A stretch of DNA of 64,000 nucleotides from contig NZ_BAABBO010000009.1 of assembly GCF_039538005.1 (NCBI RefSeq), positions 372,001 to 436,000 on the forward strand, read 5' to 3'. The notes beneath the pieces were generated by a model. It made no database searches. It was not told the origin of the DNA and saw nothing but the letters and a program-made list of their open reading frames with translations. Below, in pieces: positions 27,508-36,727 of this stretch. A program made the position numbers and the translations under genes. How positions within the stretch are numbered: the stretch's first letter is position 1; each line of letters begins with the position of its first letter. Source of the stretch: Allohahella marinimesophila. Lineage in GTDB: Bacteria; Pseudomonadota; Gammaproteobacteria; Pseudomonadales; Oleiphilaceae.

Positions 27508-28743
27508 ATGATTTCTTCGCTTCAACTACAGAATTTTCGTGCGATATCTGCCCTGGATCTTAGCTTCCAATCGGCCGCTACCGATGCTGCAAATTCGGAT
27601 ATCTCAACATCGTCACGCATACTCTTCTACGGCGCAAACGCCCAGGGAAAGACTTCAATTCTCGAAGGCCTTCATCTGTTGTTGACTGGGCGGTCCTTCA
27701 AAACCAGCTTCCTTGATCAACTTATCGGTCCTTATGACACCGCCCTGTTAGCGAGAGGCGTCATCCACCTCTCCCATCAGCAAGACATCTCTCGACATCA
27801 GCTCGGTATTCAAAAGATAAAGAAATCCCAGCTTCGCGTCTCGATGGATGGTAATGCGGTTAAAAGTTCTATGGTCCTCGCTCGTCTGCTGCCTGTCCAA
27901 GTCATCGACCACCAAAGCCTGCAGCTTATAGTGGGAGAGCCTGGCATACGGCGTCGCTTTCTGGACTGGGGAGTGTTCCACGTGGAACGTAGTTATGGTC
28001 CTCTTTTCAAAAAGTGGCAGTCAACGCTTGCTCAGCGAAATGCCTCACTGAAAGAATTGAAGCGTCACGCCGGGCCTGCCGAGGAAAAAGAGCTTCGAGC
28101 CTGGACAGAGGCATTCATTGATCACTCGGTGCAACTCGCTCGAGTACGCCAAGCCTATTTTGATGGATACACCCAGTATCTTCGTGCTCAAAGCGATGCC
28201 GCTGTAGAGCAAAGCTCAGTGGGCATTCCAGTCGCCGGAATTGAGGCTCTTAGCCTCAAGTTGAAACATGGTTTCGGTTTCGACAACTCCCAGGCGGACA
28301 GCGATCTCATGGCGGATTTTCGTGAAGAGCTCTTAGCCAAACGCGACTATGAAATCGTCACGGGTCGGACCTATTCTGGTCCACAGCGTGCTGATATCGT
28401 TATTGCAACAGAGGAATATGCCGCCAAAGACGTGCTATCGCGCGGTCAATGTAAAATGGCATCCGCCCTATTGTTGCTAAGACAGGTGCAGCACCTGCGC
28501 CATAGTGCTGCAGGAAGCCGTACGGCTGTATTAGTGGATGACCTGACTGCGGAGCTCGATCAGGATAGATCGGCTACGCTACTGGCTGAATTATCGAATT
28601 CCTGCTCCCAGGTATTCATTACTGCACTGGCGGGGCAACCCGAAGAACTACCAGATTTCCTTCGACATTTTAACGAAGCACCTCTATCCGCCATGTTCCA
28701 CGTGGAACATGGTCAGGCCCAGCGGATTTTATCTACGAAATAG
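27508..28743 (+). CDS. recF: DNA replication and repair protein RecF
   Basis: An SMC-like ATPase that loads RecA at gaps with RecOR. Walker A GANAQGKT is at 42-49, the ABC signature region is VLSRGQCKM, and Walker B is AVLVDDLTAELD. At 411 aa it is longer than the roughly 360-aa E. coli protein, through an extra stretch before Walker A (about 22-36), middle insertions and a C-terminal tail. Two parS-like sites lie inside the gene and are read as the residues FHVE near 158 and near 398. Confidence 0.94.
   Translation: MISSLQLQNFRAISALDLSFQSAATDAANSDISTSSRILFYGANAQGKTSILEGLHLLLTGRSFKTSFLDQLIGPYDTALLARGVIHLSHQQDISRHQLGIQKIKKSQLRVSMDGNAVKSSMVLARLLPVQVIDHQSLQLIVGEPGIRRRFLDWGVFHVERSYGPLFKKWQSTLAQRNASLKELKRHAGPAEEKELRAWTEAFIDHSVQLARVRQAYFDGYTQYLRAQSDAAVEQSSVGIPVAGIEALSLKLKHGFGFDNSQADSDLMADFREELLAKRDYEIVTGRTYSGPQRADIVIATEEYAAKDVLSRGQCKMASALLLLRQVQHLRHSAAGSRTAVLVDDLTAELDQDRSATLLAELSNSCSQVFITALAGQPEELPDFLRHFNEAPLSAMFHVEHGQAQRILSTK
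27974..27989. promoter_or_regulatory. parS-like ParB binding site 1 (inside recF)
   Basis: TGTTCCACGTGGAACG contains the 14-bp perfect inverted repeat of the bacterial parS consensus (TGTTCCACGTGGAACA) with one end mismatch. It lies within recF codons. Confidence 0.85.
28691..28712. promoter_or_regulatory. parS-like ParB binding site 2 (3' end of recF)
   Basis: TGTTCCACGTGGAACA at 28694-28709 is a perfect parS. The symmetry extends by three bases on each side to a 22-bp perfect palindrome. It lies about 30 bp inside the recF stop. Confidence 0.93.
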
Positions 28744-28765
28744 CAGCGTGGTCCTCGACGGTATA

Positions 28766-28781
28766 TGTTCCACGTGGAACA
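28766..28781. promoter_or_regulatory. parS-like ParB binding site 3
   Basis: A perfect 16-bp TGTTCCACGTGGAACA, 23 bp past the recF stop and identical to site 2. Confidence 0.93.
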
Positions 28782-29082
28782 CTCTTCAGTCCCTAGAAAA
28801 CTTGCTTCCATCTCATCACTAAGTTTTTACGATCCAATGAAGAGCCGCAATTTCATTGGTGGGTAGCTTCAAATTTAGCAGCTCAGCATTCCTATACAGC
28901 TGGACCTTTCAATCGCCTGTACGGAGTTATTACCGGTAAAGGTGTAAAGCCATAAGTCAGCATTCAGGGAGGATGGGATGATATGGGGCAGCTATTCGCG
29001 GAGTGGTACTTTCGGAAAAGTTCGAAAAAAATTCCAGACATAGCATTTAATCCATTTGGCAGCATTGCGCCATTGTCTCCGA

Positions 29083-29098
29083 TGTTCCACGTGAAACT
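29083..29098. promoter_or_regulatory. parS-like ParB binding site 4
   Basis: TGTTCCACGTGAAACT combines the two common half-site variants (TTCCAC and GTGAAA) and has one terminal mismatch. Confidence 0.8.
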
Positions 29099-29212
29099 CT
29101 AGGCAGCCGCGAATTCGGCGAATCGTCTCGTCCAGTCTCTTCAAGCGCGAAATGCGGTAGAACGCTGAAAGCTCATGGCTCATTAGCAAAAATACCTTCA
29201 TATACAGTGCGT

Positions 29213-29228
29213 GGTTCCACGTGGAGCG
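29213..29228. promoter_or_regulatory. parS-like ParB binding site 5 (degenerate)
   Basis: GGTTCCACGTGGAGCG keeps the CCACGTGG core and most of both arms but has three mismatches to consensus. It is about 130 bp before gyrB. Confidence 0.6.
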
Positions 29229-29296
29229 TCGCCTAATACCAGACGCAGGGGTGCAAATTTACCGGCCTCCTCAGGCGGTCTAGTGGCCATATAGAG

Positions 29297-29325
29297 AGGC
29301 TAAAAGTCTGGGTTTCTAGTATAAT
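29297..29325 (+). promoter_or_regulatory. Possible gyrB promoter
   Basis: A perfect TATAAT at 29320-29325 lies about 31 bases before the gyrB ATG. No good -35 hexamer is found at 16-18 bases spacing, so activity would rely on the -10 element or an activator. Confidence 0.35.
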
Positions 29326-29356
29326 GAAGCCACTTAAAAACCGCGTAAGGAATATC

Positions 29357-31774
29357 ATGTCTCAGGGCGAATACAATTCATCAAGTATAAAAGTGCTCAA
29401 GGGTCTGGATGCAGTGCGTAAGCGACCCGGTATGTATATCGGTGACACAGATGATGGGTCGGGGCTGCATCACTTGGTATTCGAGGTGGTCGACAACTCT
29501 ATCGATGAAGCGCTCGCCGGGCATTGTTCTGAGATCCAGGTAAAGATTCATGCCGACGAGTCGATTACTGTTACGGATGATGGGCGTGGTATTCCGGTCG
29601 ACATACATGAAGAGACGGGCACCTCTGCTGCGGAAGTCATCTTGACTGTTCTGCACGCCGGCGGAAAGTTCGACGACAACGCCTATAAGGTGAGTGGTGG
29701 TCTTCACGGAGTCGGTGTATCCGTTGTCAATGCGCTGTCAGAGCAATTGAAGCTGACGGTACGCCGCAGTGGCAAGGTACATCAGCAGATGTATGTGCAT
29801 GGTGTGCCGCAGGCAGATCTTGCCATCATTGGCGATACTGACCGCTCTGGTACTCAAATCCATTTCAAGCCATCGGCAGAGACCTTTACTAATATTGTCT
29901 TCCATTACGACATTCTTGCTAAGCGGATCAGGGAACTGGCTTTTCTGAATTCAGGTATCCGGATATCCCTGACCGACGAGCGATCTGGAAAGAGCGAAGA
30001 TTTTTTCTATGAAGGCGGACTGAGAGCGTTCGTGGAGTATCTTAATCAGAATAAGACTCCGCTGAATCGGGTTTTCCATTTTATCAAAGAGCGCGAAGAC
30101 GGCGTTACCGTTGAAGTGGCACTTCAGTGGAATGACACATTTCAGGAAAATATCTACTGCTTTACCAACAATATTCCGCAGCGTGATGGCGGGACACACC
30201 TGGCAGGTTTTCGTGGGGCTCTCACCAGAAGTCTCAACCAATATATCGAGAAAGAATCTCTCTTGCGCAAAAGCAAGGTGGCCACCTCCGGTGACGATGC
30301 CCGCGAAGGCTTGACGGCTATCGTGTCAGTAAAAGTGCCTGACCCCAAGTTCAGCTCGCAAACCAAAGACAAACTCGTGTCATCGGAAGTGAAGACTGCA
30401 GTTGAACATGAGATGAATAACTACTTTGCCGACTACTTGGCTGAAAATCCGAATGAGGCCAAAAGCATCGTCAACAAGATGATTGATGCTGCTCGAGCCC
30501 GAGAAGCTGCGCGAAAGGCGCGCGAAATGACTCGACGGAAGGGCGCTCTGGATATTGCTGGTCTGCCTGGCAAACTGGCTGATTGCCAGGAAAAAGACCC
30601 GAGTAAATCCGAATTGTTCATAGTGGAGGGTGACTCTGCAGGCGGCTCGGCCAAGCAGGGGCGTGACCGTAAGACCCAGGCAATTCTGCCATTGAAAGGC
30701 AAAATTCTGAATGTCGAGAAAGCTCGATTCGACAAGATGCTTGCTTCAGCTGAAGTAGGCACGCTGATCACCGCGCTTGGTTGTGGCATCGGTCGCGAAG
30801 AATTTGATATCAACAAACTTCGATATCACAGCATCATTATCATGACTGATGCCGATGTGGATGGTTCTCACATTCGAACACTATTGCTGACCTTCTTCTT
30901 CAGGCAAATGCGGGATATTGTCGAAGGTGGCCATATCTTCATTGCGATGCCACCACTCTATAAGGTCAAGAAAGGAAAGCAGGAGCAATATCTAAAGGAT
31001 GAAAAGGCTCTGGAGCAGTATCTGCTCCAATCGGCGCTTGATGGCACCATGTTATATGGTTCGGCAGACACGCCGCCTATACAGGGACCGGCTCTCGAAA
31101 AACTGGTCAATGAGTTCAAGAAGGTTGAATCGTTGATCGAGCGGATGTCTCGTACCTATCCGAAGGACGTGCTCAAACGGTTGCTGGAAGTTCCGCGTAT
31201 CGGGCAGCAAGAGTTCTCTGAGCAGACACACTCCCAGAGCTGGTCTGAGCGTTTTGGCGCTTTGCTGACTACGGGCACGGTGACCAACGGCACCTTATAC
31301 AGTGTTGATTCTGTACTTAATCCAGAGACGCAACTGTATATGCAGCGAGTCATTCAAACCCAGCACGGCATTGAGACAGTCTACGACCTGAATGATGATT
31401 TCTTCCTGTCCTCTTCGTATGAAGCGATTGCGAATCTGGGCAGTCAATTGGAAGGGCTTATTGAAGATGACGCCTTTATTCAAAAGGGCGAAAAGAAGCA
31501 AGCCATCAGTAGTTTCGAAGCTGCCATTCAGTGGCTGATGCAGGAAGCGATGAAGGGGCAGAGCATCCAGCGTTATAAGGGGCTCGGTGAAATGAACCCA
31601 GACCAACTCTGGGAAACGACGATGGATCCGGAAAGTAGGCGAATGATGAAGGTAAGCGTTGAGGATGCTATCGCGGCAGACCAAATCTTCACTACCTTAA
31701 TGGGCGACGATGTGGAACCGCGTCGTGCATTCATTCAGACGAACGCTCTGACGGTGACCAATCTGGATATCTAG
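29357..31774 (+). CDS. gyrB: DNA gyrase subunit B
   Basis: The ATPase subunit of gyrase, which introduces negative supercoils. It is 805 aa from ATG 29357, which has AAGGA upstream and aligns with E. coli GyrB (804 aa); an in-frame ATG at 29324 would add 11 residues. The GHKL ATPase starts with SSIKVLKGLDAVRKRPGMYIG. The TOPRIM domain has EGDSAGGSAKQGRD and the acidic TDADVDGSHI. The C-terminal QRYKGLGEMNPDQLWETTM is conserved. Confidence 0.97.
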   Translation: MSQGEYNSSSIKVLKGLDAVRKRPGMYIGDTDDGSGLHHLVFEVVDNSIDEALAGHCSEIQVKIHADESITVTDDGRGIPVDIHEETGTSAAEVILTVLHAGGKFDDNAYKVSGGLHGVGVSVVNALSEQLKLTVRRSGKVHQQMYVHGVPQADLAIIGDTDRSGTQIHFKPSAETFTNIVFHYDILAKRIRELAFLNSGIRISLTDERSGKSEDFFYEGGLRAFVEYLNQNKTPLNRVFHFIKEREDGVTVEVALQWNDTFQENIYCFTNNIPQRDGGTHLAGFRGALTRSLNQYIEKESLLRKSKVATSGDDAREGLTAIVSVKVPDPKFSSQTKDKLVSSEVKTAVEHEMNNYFADYLAENPNEAKSIVNKMIDAARAREAARKAREMTRRKGALDIAGLPGKLADCQEKDPSKSELFIVEGDSAGGSAKQGRDRKTQAILPLKGKILNVEKARFDKMLASAEVGTLITALGCGIGREEFDINKLRYHSIIIMTDADVDGSHIRTLLLTFFFRQMRDIVEGGHIFIAMPPLYKVKKGKQEQYLKDEKALEQYLLQSALDGTMLYGSADTPPIQGPALEKLVNEFKKVESLIERMSRTYPKDVLKRLLEVPRIGQQEFSEQTHSQSWSERFGALLTTGTVTNGTLYSVDSVLNPETQLYMQRVIQTQHGIETVYDLNDDFFLSSSYEAIANLGSQLEGLIEDDAFIQKGEKKQAISSFEAAIQWLMQEAMKGQSIQRYKGLGEMNPDQLWETTMDPESRRMMKVSVEDAIAADQIFTTLMGDDVEPRRAFIQTNALTVTNLDI

Positions 31775-31815
31775 CTTCTGTACCAAAGTTAGCGCTAGGA
31801 TAGTGAGGATGAAGA

Positions 31816-31838
31816 CCCGGCAGCCTGCCGGGTTTTTT
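31816..31838 (+). terminator. Intrinsic terminator after gyrB
   Basis: CCCGGCA (31816-31822) pairs with TGCCGGG (31826-31832) around a GCC loop, directly followed by six T. It lies about 40 bases past the gyrB stop. Confidence 0.92.
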
Positions 31839-32001
31839 CGTTTTAAAGGCTCATGTATAAAGTCCAGCCACTGGGTGTAGCCTATACTTCAACATGCACC
31901 TTGTTGTTGGTCCAGATCCTGCAAGTTGTCTTTAACTTACGGAATTATCTGCATGAATTCCGGTCTATTTATCATCAATACAGAAAAAAATAAGGATCCT
32001 T

Positions 32002-33348
32002 ATGAAACATGAAGACACGCGCTCAGACAGGCTCCAGTCAGACGGACTTCGTGCTCCCACGCAGGCTCACCTATCGCAAACACCGTTCAGTCTTCGGCCG
32101 TTGGCCTATGCCACTTCCTTGTTGGCCTTGCTTGGTGGTAGTGCGATCAGTGGCCAGGTATCGGCCGCTGGCTTTCAGCTCAGCGAGCATGGCGCCCGAG
32201 GCCTAGGTAGAGCTAATGCCGGTGAGGCGGCTATCGGCGATACCGCTGCGGTGCTCGCGCGCAATACAGCAGCCATGACACGCCTCGAGGGCATAAATGT
32301 GTCGGGTGTACTCTCATTCATTGATCTCGAAGTCGAGGCAAATGGTACAACCACTACGGCGAGCGGAATTACATTGCCCGCCAACGATGACAATGCAGGT
32401 CCGAATGCCTTCGTTCCAGGCTTCTATTCAAGCTATCAGCTGGATGAAAAACTTTTTGTAGGATTTGCAGTATTTAGTAATTTTGGCCTCAAAACTGATT
32501 ACGACAGCAGATTTGGTGGCCTTGATGTGGCCGACGAAGCCTCAGTTGAAACAGTGAATATTACGCCCTCCATCGCCTACAAACTGACTGATCAGGTAAG
32601 CCTTGGCTTTGGTATTGATTACGTATTAGCGGATGCACAGCTCAATACGAGTGTTCCAGCTTTCGTGCCTGGTGTACCCGGAACACCGAAGATCCTCGAC
32701 CTTGAAGGTGACGGCGATGCATTCGGATATCATCTCAGTGCGCTGTTCGAACTGACGCAGGCAACGCGTATCGGAATGCAGTATCGCTCGAGTCTCGATA
32801 TCGATATCGAAGGTGACGCCGAATCCGAGTTTCCTGCGCCATTCAGTTCTGACGGTTCGCTAGAACTGAACCTGCCCGACATCGCAGAGATAGCCGCCTA
32901 TCATGAGATCAATAGCGACTGGGCAGTTCACGGAAGCGTGAACTATACAAACTGGGAGCGATTTGATTCATTGATCGCGGATATCGATGCCGTTCCAACT
33001 GGCCCGGTAACGCTGAAGGAAGAGAATTGGGATGCCAACCTGCGCTATGCCATAGGTGTCACCCATAACCTCAATGAACGGATTATCCTGAGAGGTGGCT
33101 TCGCGCTCGATAAGTCACCGGTGCCCCGAGAAAACAGGACCCTCTCGATTCCGGACAGTGATCGGATGTGGTTTTCGGCCGGTGCGAGTTACCTGGCCAG
33201 CGACAACCTGTCGTTAGACTTCGGTATTTCGCGCCTTGAGGGTGATTCGGTAGAAGTGACCGAAGTATCGGCCTTGGGTAATACCGTTGTGGCTGAAGTC
33301 GAAGGCAGTGCCACAATTGCCAGCGTTCAGGTCAACGCGGCATTCTAG
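32002..33348 (+). CDS. FadL/OmpP1/TodX-type outer-membrane transport protein
   Basis: A predicted 14-strand outer-membrane channel for long-chain fatty acids or other hydrophobic substrates. The 448-aa protein has a mature N-terminus AGFQLSEHGARGLGRANAGEAAI that matches the FadL plug region, and the C-terminal residue is Phe as in many beta-barrels. AAGGA precedes the ATG. The signal peptide is unusual: about 30 charged and polar residues precede the hydrophobic stretch (33-50), with probable cleavage after VSA near 55. It is flanked by terminators, so it is a single-gene unit. Confidence 0.88.
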   Translation: MKHEDTRSDRLQSDGLRAPTQAHLSQTPFSLRPLAYATSLLALLGGSAISGQVSAAGFQLSEHGARGLGRANAGEAAIGDTAAVLARNTAAMTRLEGINVSGVLSFIDLEVEANGTTTTASGITLPANDDNAGPNAFVPGFYSSYQLDEKLFVGFAVFSNFGLKTDYDSRFGGLDVADEASVETVNITPSIAYKLTDQVSLGFGIDYVLADAQLNTSVPAFVPGVPGTPKILDLEGDGDAFGYHLSALFELTQATRIGMQYRSSLDIDIEGDAESEFPAPFSSDGSLELNLPDIAEIAAYHEINSDWAVHGSVNYTNWERFDSLIADIDAVPTGPVTLKEENWDANLRYAIGVTHNLNERIILRGGFALDKSPVPRENRTLSIPDSDRMWFSAGASYLASDNLSLDFGISRLEGDSVEVTEVSALGNTVVAEVEGSATIASVQVNAAF

Positions 33349-33366
33349 AAGAAAGGTCTGTAAAGG

Positions 33367-33402
33367 AGCTGCCGCGAGATGACTCGACGGCAGCTTTTTT
33401 TT
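33367..33402 (+). terminator. Intrinsic terminator after the FadL-type gene
   Basis: AGCTGCCG (33367-33374) pairs with CGGCAGCT (33388-33395). An inner CGAG/CTCG pairing and a run of eight T follow. It lies about 20 bases past the stop codon. Confidence 0.92.
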
Positions 33403-33423
33403 GTTTGCGGTTTATAGCGAGCT

Positions 33424-35526
33424 TTATGAGGAGAGCTCGGCGATATCTGCAATGTTCAGGAACAGCGCGCGCAGCCGTCGCAATAGCATCAAGCGATTAT
33501 CCCGCAGAGCAGGATCTTCAGCCATCACCATAACCTCATCAAAGAACTTGTCGGTCACTGTTTTCAGTTGAGCAAGTTCCTTGAGCGCCTCGGCAAAATG
33601 TCCAGAGATTAACAGAGGCCTTGTGGTGTCTTCGCAGGCCACCACACCATCGTAAAGCGCACGTTCTTCATTATTCTGAAATAGGCGGTCATCCACCGAT
33701 CCTGGCTCCGCCGAATCCTGCAAATCCGACTTGGCGAGAATGTTACTGACCCGTTTGTTGGCAGCGATGAGAGCCTCGGCTTCAGGCATACTCCTGAAGG
33801 CTTCGACAGCCAGGATTCGCTGATGAAACTCGAATGGACTGCGAACCGGACGCTTTCTCACGGCGAGAAAAGCTGCACTCGAAATGCCCTGCTCTTCATA
33901 CAGGTTTCTGAAACGGTCGAACACATAATCGAATACGATGGTCTGCAGCTCAGGATCGAATGAGCGTGTTTCGGTGTATCCGCTTATCGCTGCACCAATC
34001 ACTTCATACAGATCCAGGTCCAGGCTGTGTTCAATACAAATTCTGAGGACACCGAGGGCGGCCCTACGCAGGGCAAATGGATCCTTGGTGCCCGTAGGTG
34101 CCTGACCGATGCCGAAGATACCGGTCAATGTATCCAGTCGGTCTGCCAGTGCAACGGATGCGGCAATTTTACTTTGAGGTACCCTGTCGCCTGCGAAGCG
34201 TGGCCAGTAATGTTCTTCAATGGCAGCGGCCAGTTCGGCAGGCTCGCCGTCATGAATCGCATAGTACCTGCCCATGGTGCCCTGAAGCTCGGGAAATTCA
34301 AGCACCATATCGCTGACCAGATCGGCCTTGCTCAACAGCCCCGCACGGCTAGCCTGCGCTCCGTCAGCCTTGATCAGCGTAGCCACTGTGGCTGCAAGGG
34401 TCTCGAGCCGCTTGGATTTTTCCAGCACCGTCCCCAGAGATTTCTGGAACAGAATGCTTTCAAGCTTCGGCAAACGCGACTCGAGCGTCTGCTTGCGATC
34501 AGTTTCATAGAAGAATGCCGCGTCGCTGAGGCGTGGTCGAACCACCCGCTCGTTGCCTGCCACGACCTTTTCAGGGTCCTTGCTCTGAAGATTGGCAATA
34601 AACACAAACGCTGCCAGCATGGCGCCGTCAGCACCGACGATATGAAAATACTTTTGATTTTCCTTCATTGTGCTGATGAGACATTCGGCTGGCACTTCGA
34701 GAAATCGCTCCTCGAAGCGGCCCACCATGGCCACCGGCCAATCGGTGAGTGCCGTGACTTCTGTCAGGAGATCTTCATCGATCACGGCCTGAATGCCATT
34801 CTCTTTCGCAGCTGGGAACACTTCGCTCACGACGTCTGCGATCTGCCGTCGTATGGATGTCCTACGCTCTTCGAAGTCGACAATGACCTTCGCATCCCGC
34901 AGTTGGTCCCTATAGCGCTCGATTGATTCGATTGTGAGTACTCCCGGCGAGTGCGCGCGGTGGCCTCGAGTGTCGCGACCACTGCTGATGCCGAAAATCT
35001 CCAGCGGCAGAATCTCATTGCCGTAGAGTGCAAGCAGCCAATGCAGAGGCCGAATGAATTCATTTCGTGAAGCGCCCCATCTCATACGCTTGGCAATGGG
35101 TAGCTGCTGCAGCGACTGCTGAATCAGTTCAGGTAGAATCGCCTCGGCAGCCCGCCCTGGTTCATTGGCACGGAACATCATCCAGGCGCCTTTATCAGTC
35201 TCCAGAAGCTCAAGCGCTTCCACGTCCACCTGACAGGATCTCGCGAAACCGAGTAGCGCTTTCGTAGGCTGTCCTTCAGCATCATAGGCAGCCTGTTTCG
35301 CTGGACCACGGCGCTCGACCTGTCGATCATTCTGTTTTGTAGCCAATTCGTGAATGATGAGCACAAGGCGGCGCGGGGCTCCGAGTACCTCGATCTCTCG
35401 ATATGAGAGCTCGGCAGCGTGCAACCCGCTCTCCATGTGTTGTTTCAAACTTTGCATCAGCACAGGCATGGCTTTGGGGGGCAGCTCTTCGAGGCCGAGC
35501 TCCAGCAGGAAATCCTTGGCTTGCAT
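33424..35526 (-). CDS. glyS: Glycyl-tRNA synthetase beta chain
   Basis: The tRNA-binding subunit of the bacterial alpha2beta2-type glycyl-tRNA synthetase. The 700-aa protein starts with the typical DFLLELGLEELPPKA. It has the conserved KRMRWG, DWPVAMVGRFEERFLEVP and TKDPFALRRAALGVLRI segments, and a C-terminal anticodon-binding-like region. It lies 45 bp after glyQ in an operon. Confidence 0.97.
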   Translation of the reverse strand: MQAKDFLLELGLEELPPKAMPVLMQSLKQHMESGLHAAELSYREIEVLGAPRRLVLIIHELATKQNDRQVERRGPAKQAAYDAEGQPTKALLGFARSCQVDVEALELLETDKGAWMMFRANEPGRAAEAILPELIQQSLQQLPIAKRMRWGASRNEFIRPLHWLLALYGNEILPLEIFGISSGRDTRGHRAHSPGVLTIESIERYRDQLRDAKVIVDFEERRTSIRRQIADVVSEVFPAAKENGIQAVIDEDLLTEVTALTDWPVAMVGRFEERFLEVPAECLISTMKENQKYFHIVGADGAMLAAFVFIANLQSKDPEKVVAGNERVVRPRLSDAAFFYETDRKQTLESRLPKLESILFQKSLGTVLEKSKRLETLAATVATLIKADGAQASRAGLLSKADLVSDMVLEFPELQGTMGRYYAIHDGEPAELAAAIEEHYWPRFAGDRVPQSKIAASVALADRLDTLTGIFGIGQAPTGTKDPFALRRAALGVLRICIEHSLDLDLYEVIGAAISGYTETRSFDPELQTIVFDYVFDRFRNLYEEQGISSAAFLAVRKRPVRSPFEFHQRILAVEAFRSMPEAEALIAANKRVSNILAKSDLQDSAEPGSVDDRLFQNNEERALYDGVVACEDTTRPLLISGHFAEALKELAQLKTVTDKFFDEVMVMAEDPALRDNRLMLLRRLRALFLNIADIAELSS

Positions 35527-35571
35527 CGTTATATCCAGATGATTTGAAGTATGAGGCGACGGTGTCGCAAA

Positions 35572-36546
35572 TTAGGCGCTCTTGTTAGCGATGAGCGCTG
35601 CCGTATGTTCGGGATCAGCCAAGGGGAAGCCCAGAGCTTCACGACGATCGAAATAGGCCTGAGCCACTGCTCTGGCCAGGGCACGAACACGAAGAATGAA
35701 TCGCTGTCGTTCGGTGACCGAGATGGCATGACGTGCATCGAGCAGGTTGAAGGCATGCGAGGCCTTCAGCACCATTTCATAGGCCGGCAGTGGCAAGCCC
35801 TTTTCGATCAATCGCTGACTGTCCTGTTCGCAGGCATCAAATTGAGCAAAGAGCGACTCGACATTGGCATGCTCAAAGTTGAAGGTCGACATCTCGACTT
35901 CGTTCTGGTGAAAGACGTCGCCATAGGTCACTTTGCCGTGCGGGCCATGCGTCCACACGAGGTCGAAAATGCTGTCGACACCCTGGAGATACATGGCAAT
36001 TCGCTCCAGCCCGTAAGTGATCTCACCGGTGACCGGGAAGCATTCGAGCCCACCAACCTGCTGGAAATAGGTGAATTGTGTCACCTCCATGCCATTCAGC
36101 CAGATTTCCCAGCCCAGACCCCATGCGCCCAGTGTCGGACTTTCCCAGTTGTCTTCGACAAAGCGGATATCGTGCACCAGAGGATCTATGCCCAATGCTT
36201 CGAGCGAGCCAAGATAGAGTTCCTGTATATTAGGTGGTGATGGCTTGAGAATGACCTGATACTGGTAATAATGCTGAAGTCGATTTGGATTCTCACCATA
36301 GCGGCCGTCAGTTGGGCGACGGCAAGGCTGAACATAGGCAGTGTTCCAGCGCTCAGGCCCGATGGCACGCAGGAAAGTAGCCGGATGGAAGGTGCCGGCG
36401 CCCACTTCCATGTCGAGCGGCTGCAGGATCACGCAGCCCTGTTCAGACCAGTAATTCTGCAAGATGGCGATGAGGCCCTGAAAGGTCGTGGCATCGTGGC
36501 CTTGTGAAAGCTCTCGTGATGGGGCGGTCTTATTCGATACCGTCAT
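35572..36546 (-). CDS. glyQ: Glycyl-tRNA synthetase alpha chain
   Basis: The catalytic class II subunit that activates glycine. The 324-aa protein has TFQGLIAILQNYWSEQGCVILQP and the motif MEVGAGTFHPATFLRA, with QPCRRPTDGRYGENPNR. The last ten or so residues are variable. It is upstream of glyS and divergent from the acyltransferase at 36728. Confidence 0.97.
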   Translation of the reverse strand: MTVSNKTAPSRELSQGHDATTFQGLIAILQNYWSEQGCVILQPLDMEVGAGTFHPATFLRAIGPERWNTAYVQPCRRPTDGRYGENPNRLQHYYQYQVILKPSPPNIQELYLGSLEALGIDPLVHDIRFVEDNWESPTLGAWGLGWEIWLNGMEVTQFTYFQQVGGLECFPVTGEITYGLERIAMYLQGVDSIFDLVWTHGPHGKVTYGDVFHQNEVEMSTFNFEHANVESLFAQFDACEQDSQRLIEKGLPLPAYEMVLKASHAFNLLDARHAISVTERQRFILRVRALARAVAQAYFDRREALGFPLADPEHTAALIANKSA

Positions 36547-36727
36547 GATTTTCCAAACTCCGTCCTGGCAATACTGTAAAGATGCGGCGGGCGCTCAATC
36601 GGAATGCAACCCATGACAAAACAAGCGCGTAATTATACCCTTTGCCTCACTGTAATCTACCAGCAAGTACTCAACGCGCATACGCCACCTGTATGGAGCG
36701 CCAACTTAGCACATAGGACCACATGAT

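Larger units (their letters stand above)
28744..29356. other. recF-gyrB spacer carrying three parS-like sites
   Basis: This unusually long 613-bp gap separates recF from gyrB. It holds three parS-like sites (28766, 29083, 29213) and a TATAAT before gyrB. A 69-codon leftward frame at 28992-29201 reads through one parS and has no other support, so I do not call it a gene. Confidence 0.6.

Noticed and set aside
28992..29201. 69-codon leftward frame in the recF-gyrB spacer
   Set aside because: It reads through a parS-like site (giving FHVEH) and has no other protein-like features; explained by the DNA elements.
36632..36660. TATAAT on the - strand before glyQ as a promoter
   Set aside because: A good -10 but no acceptable -35 at 16-18 bases; too weak to list as a feature.
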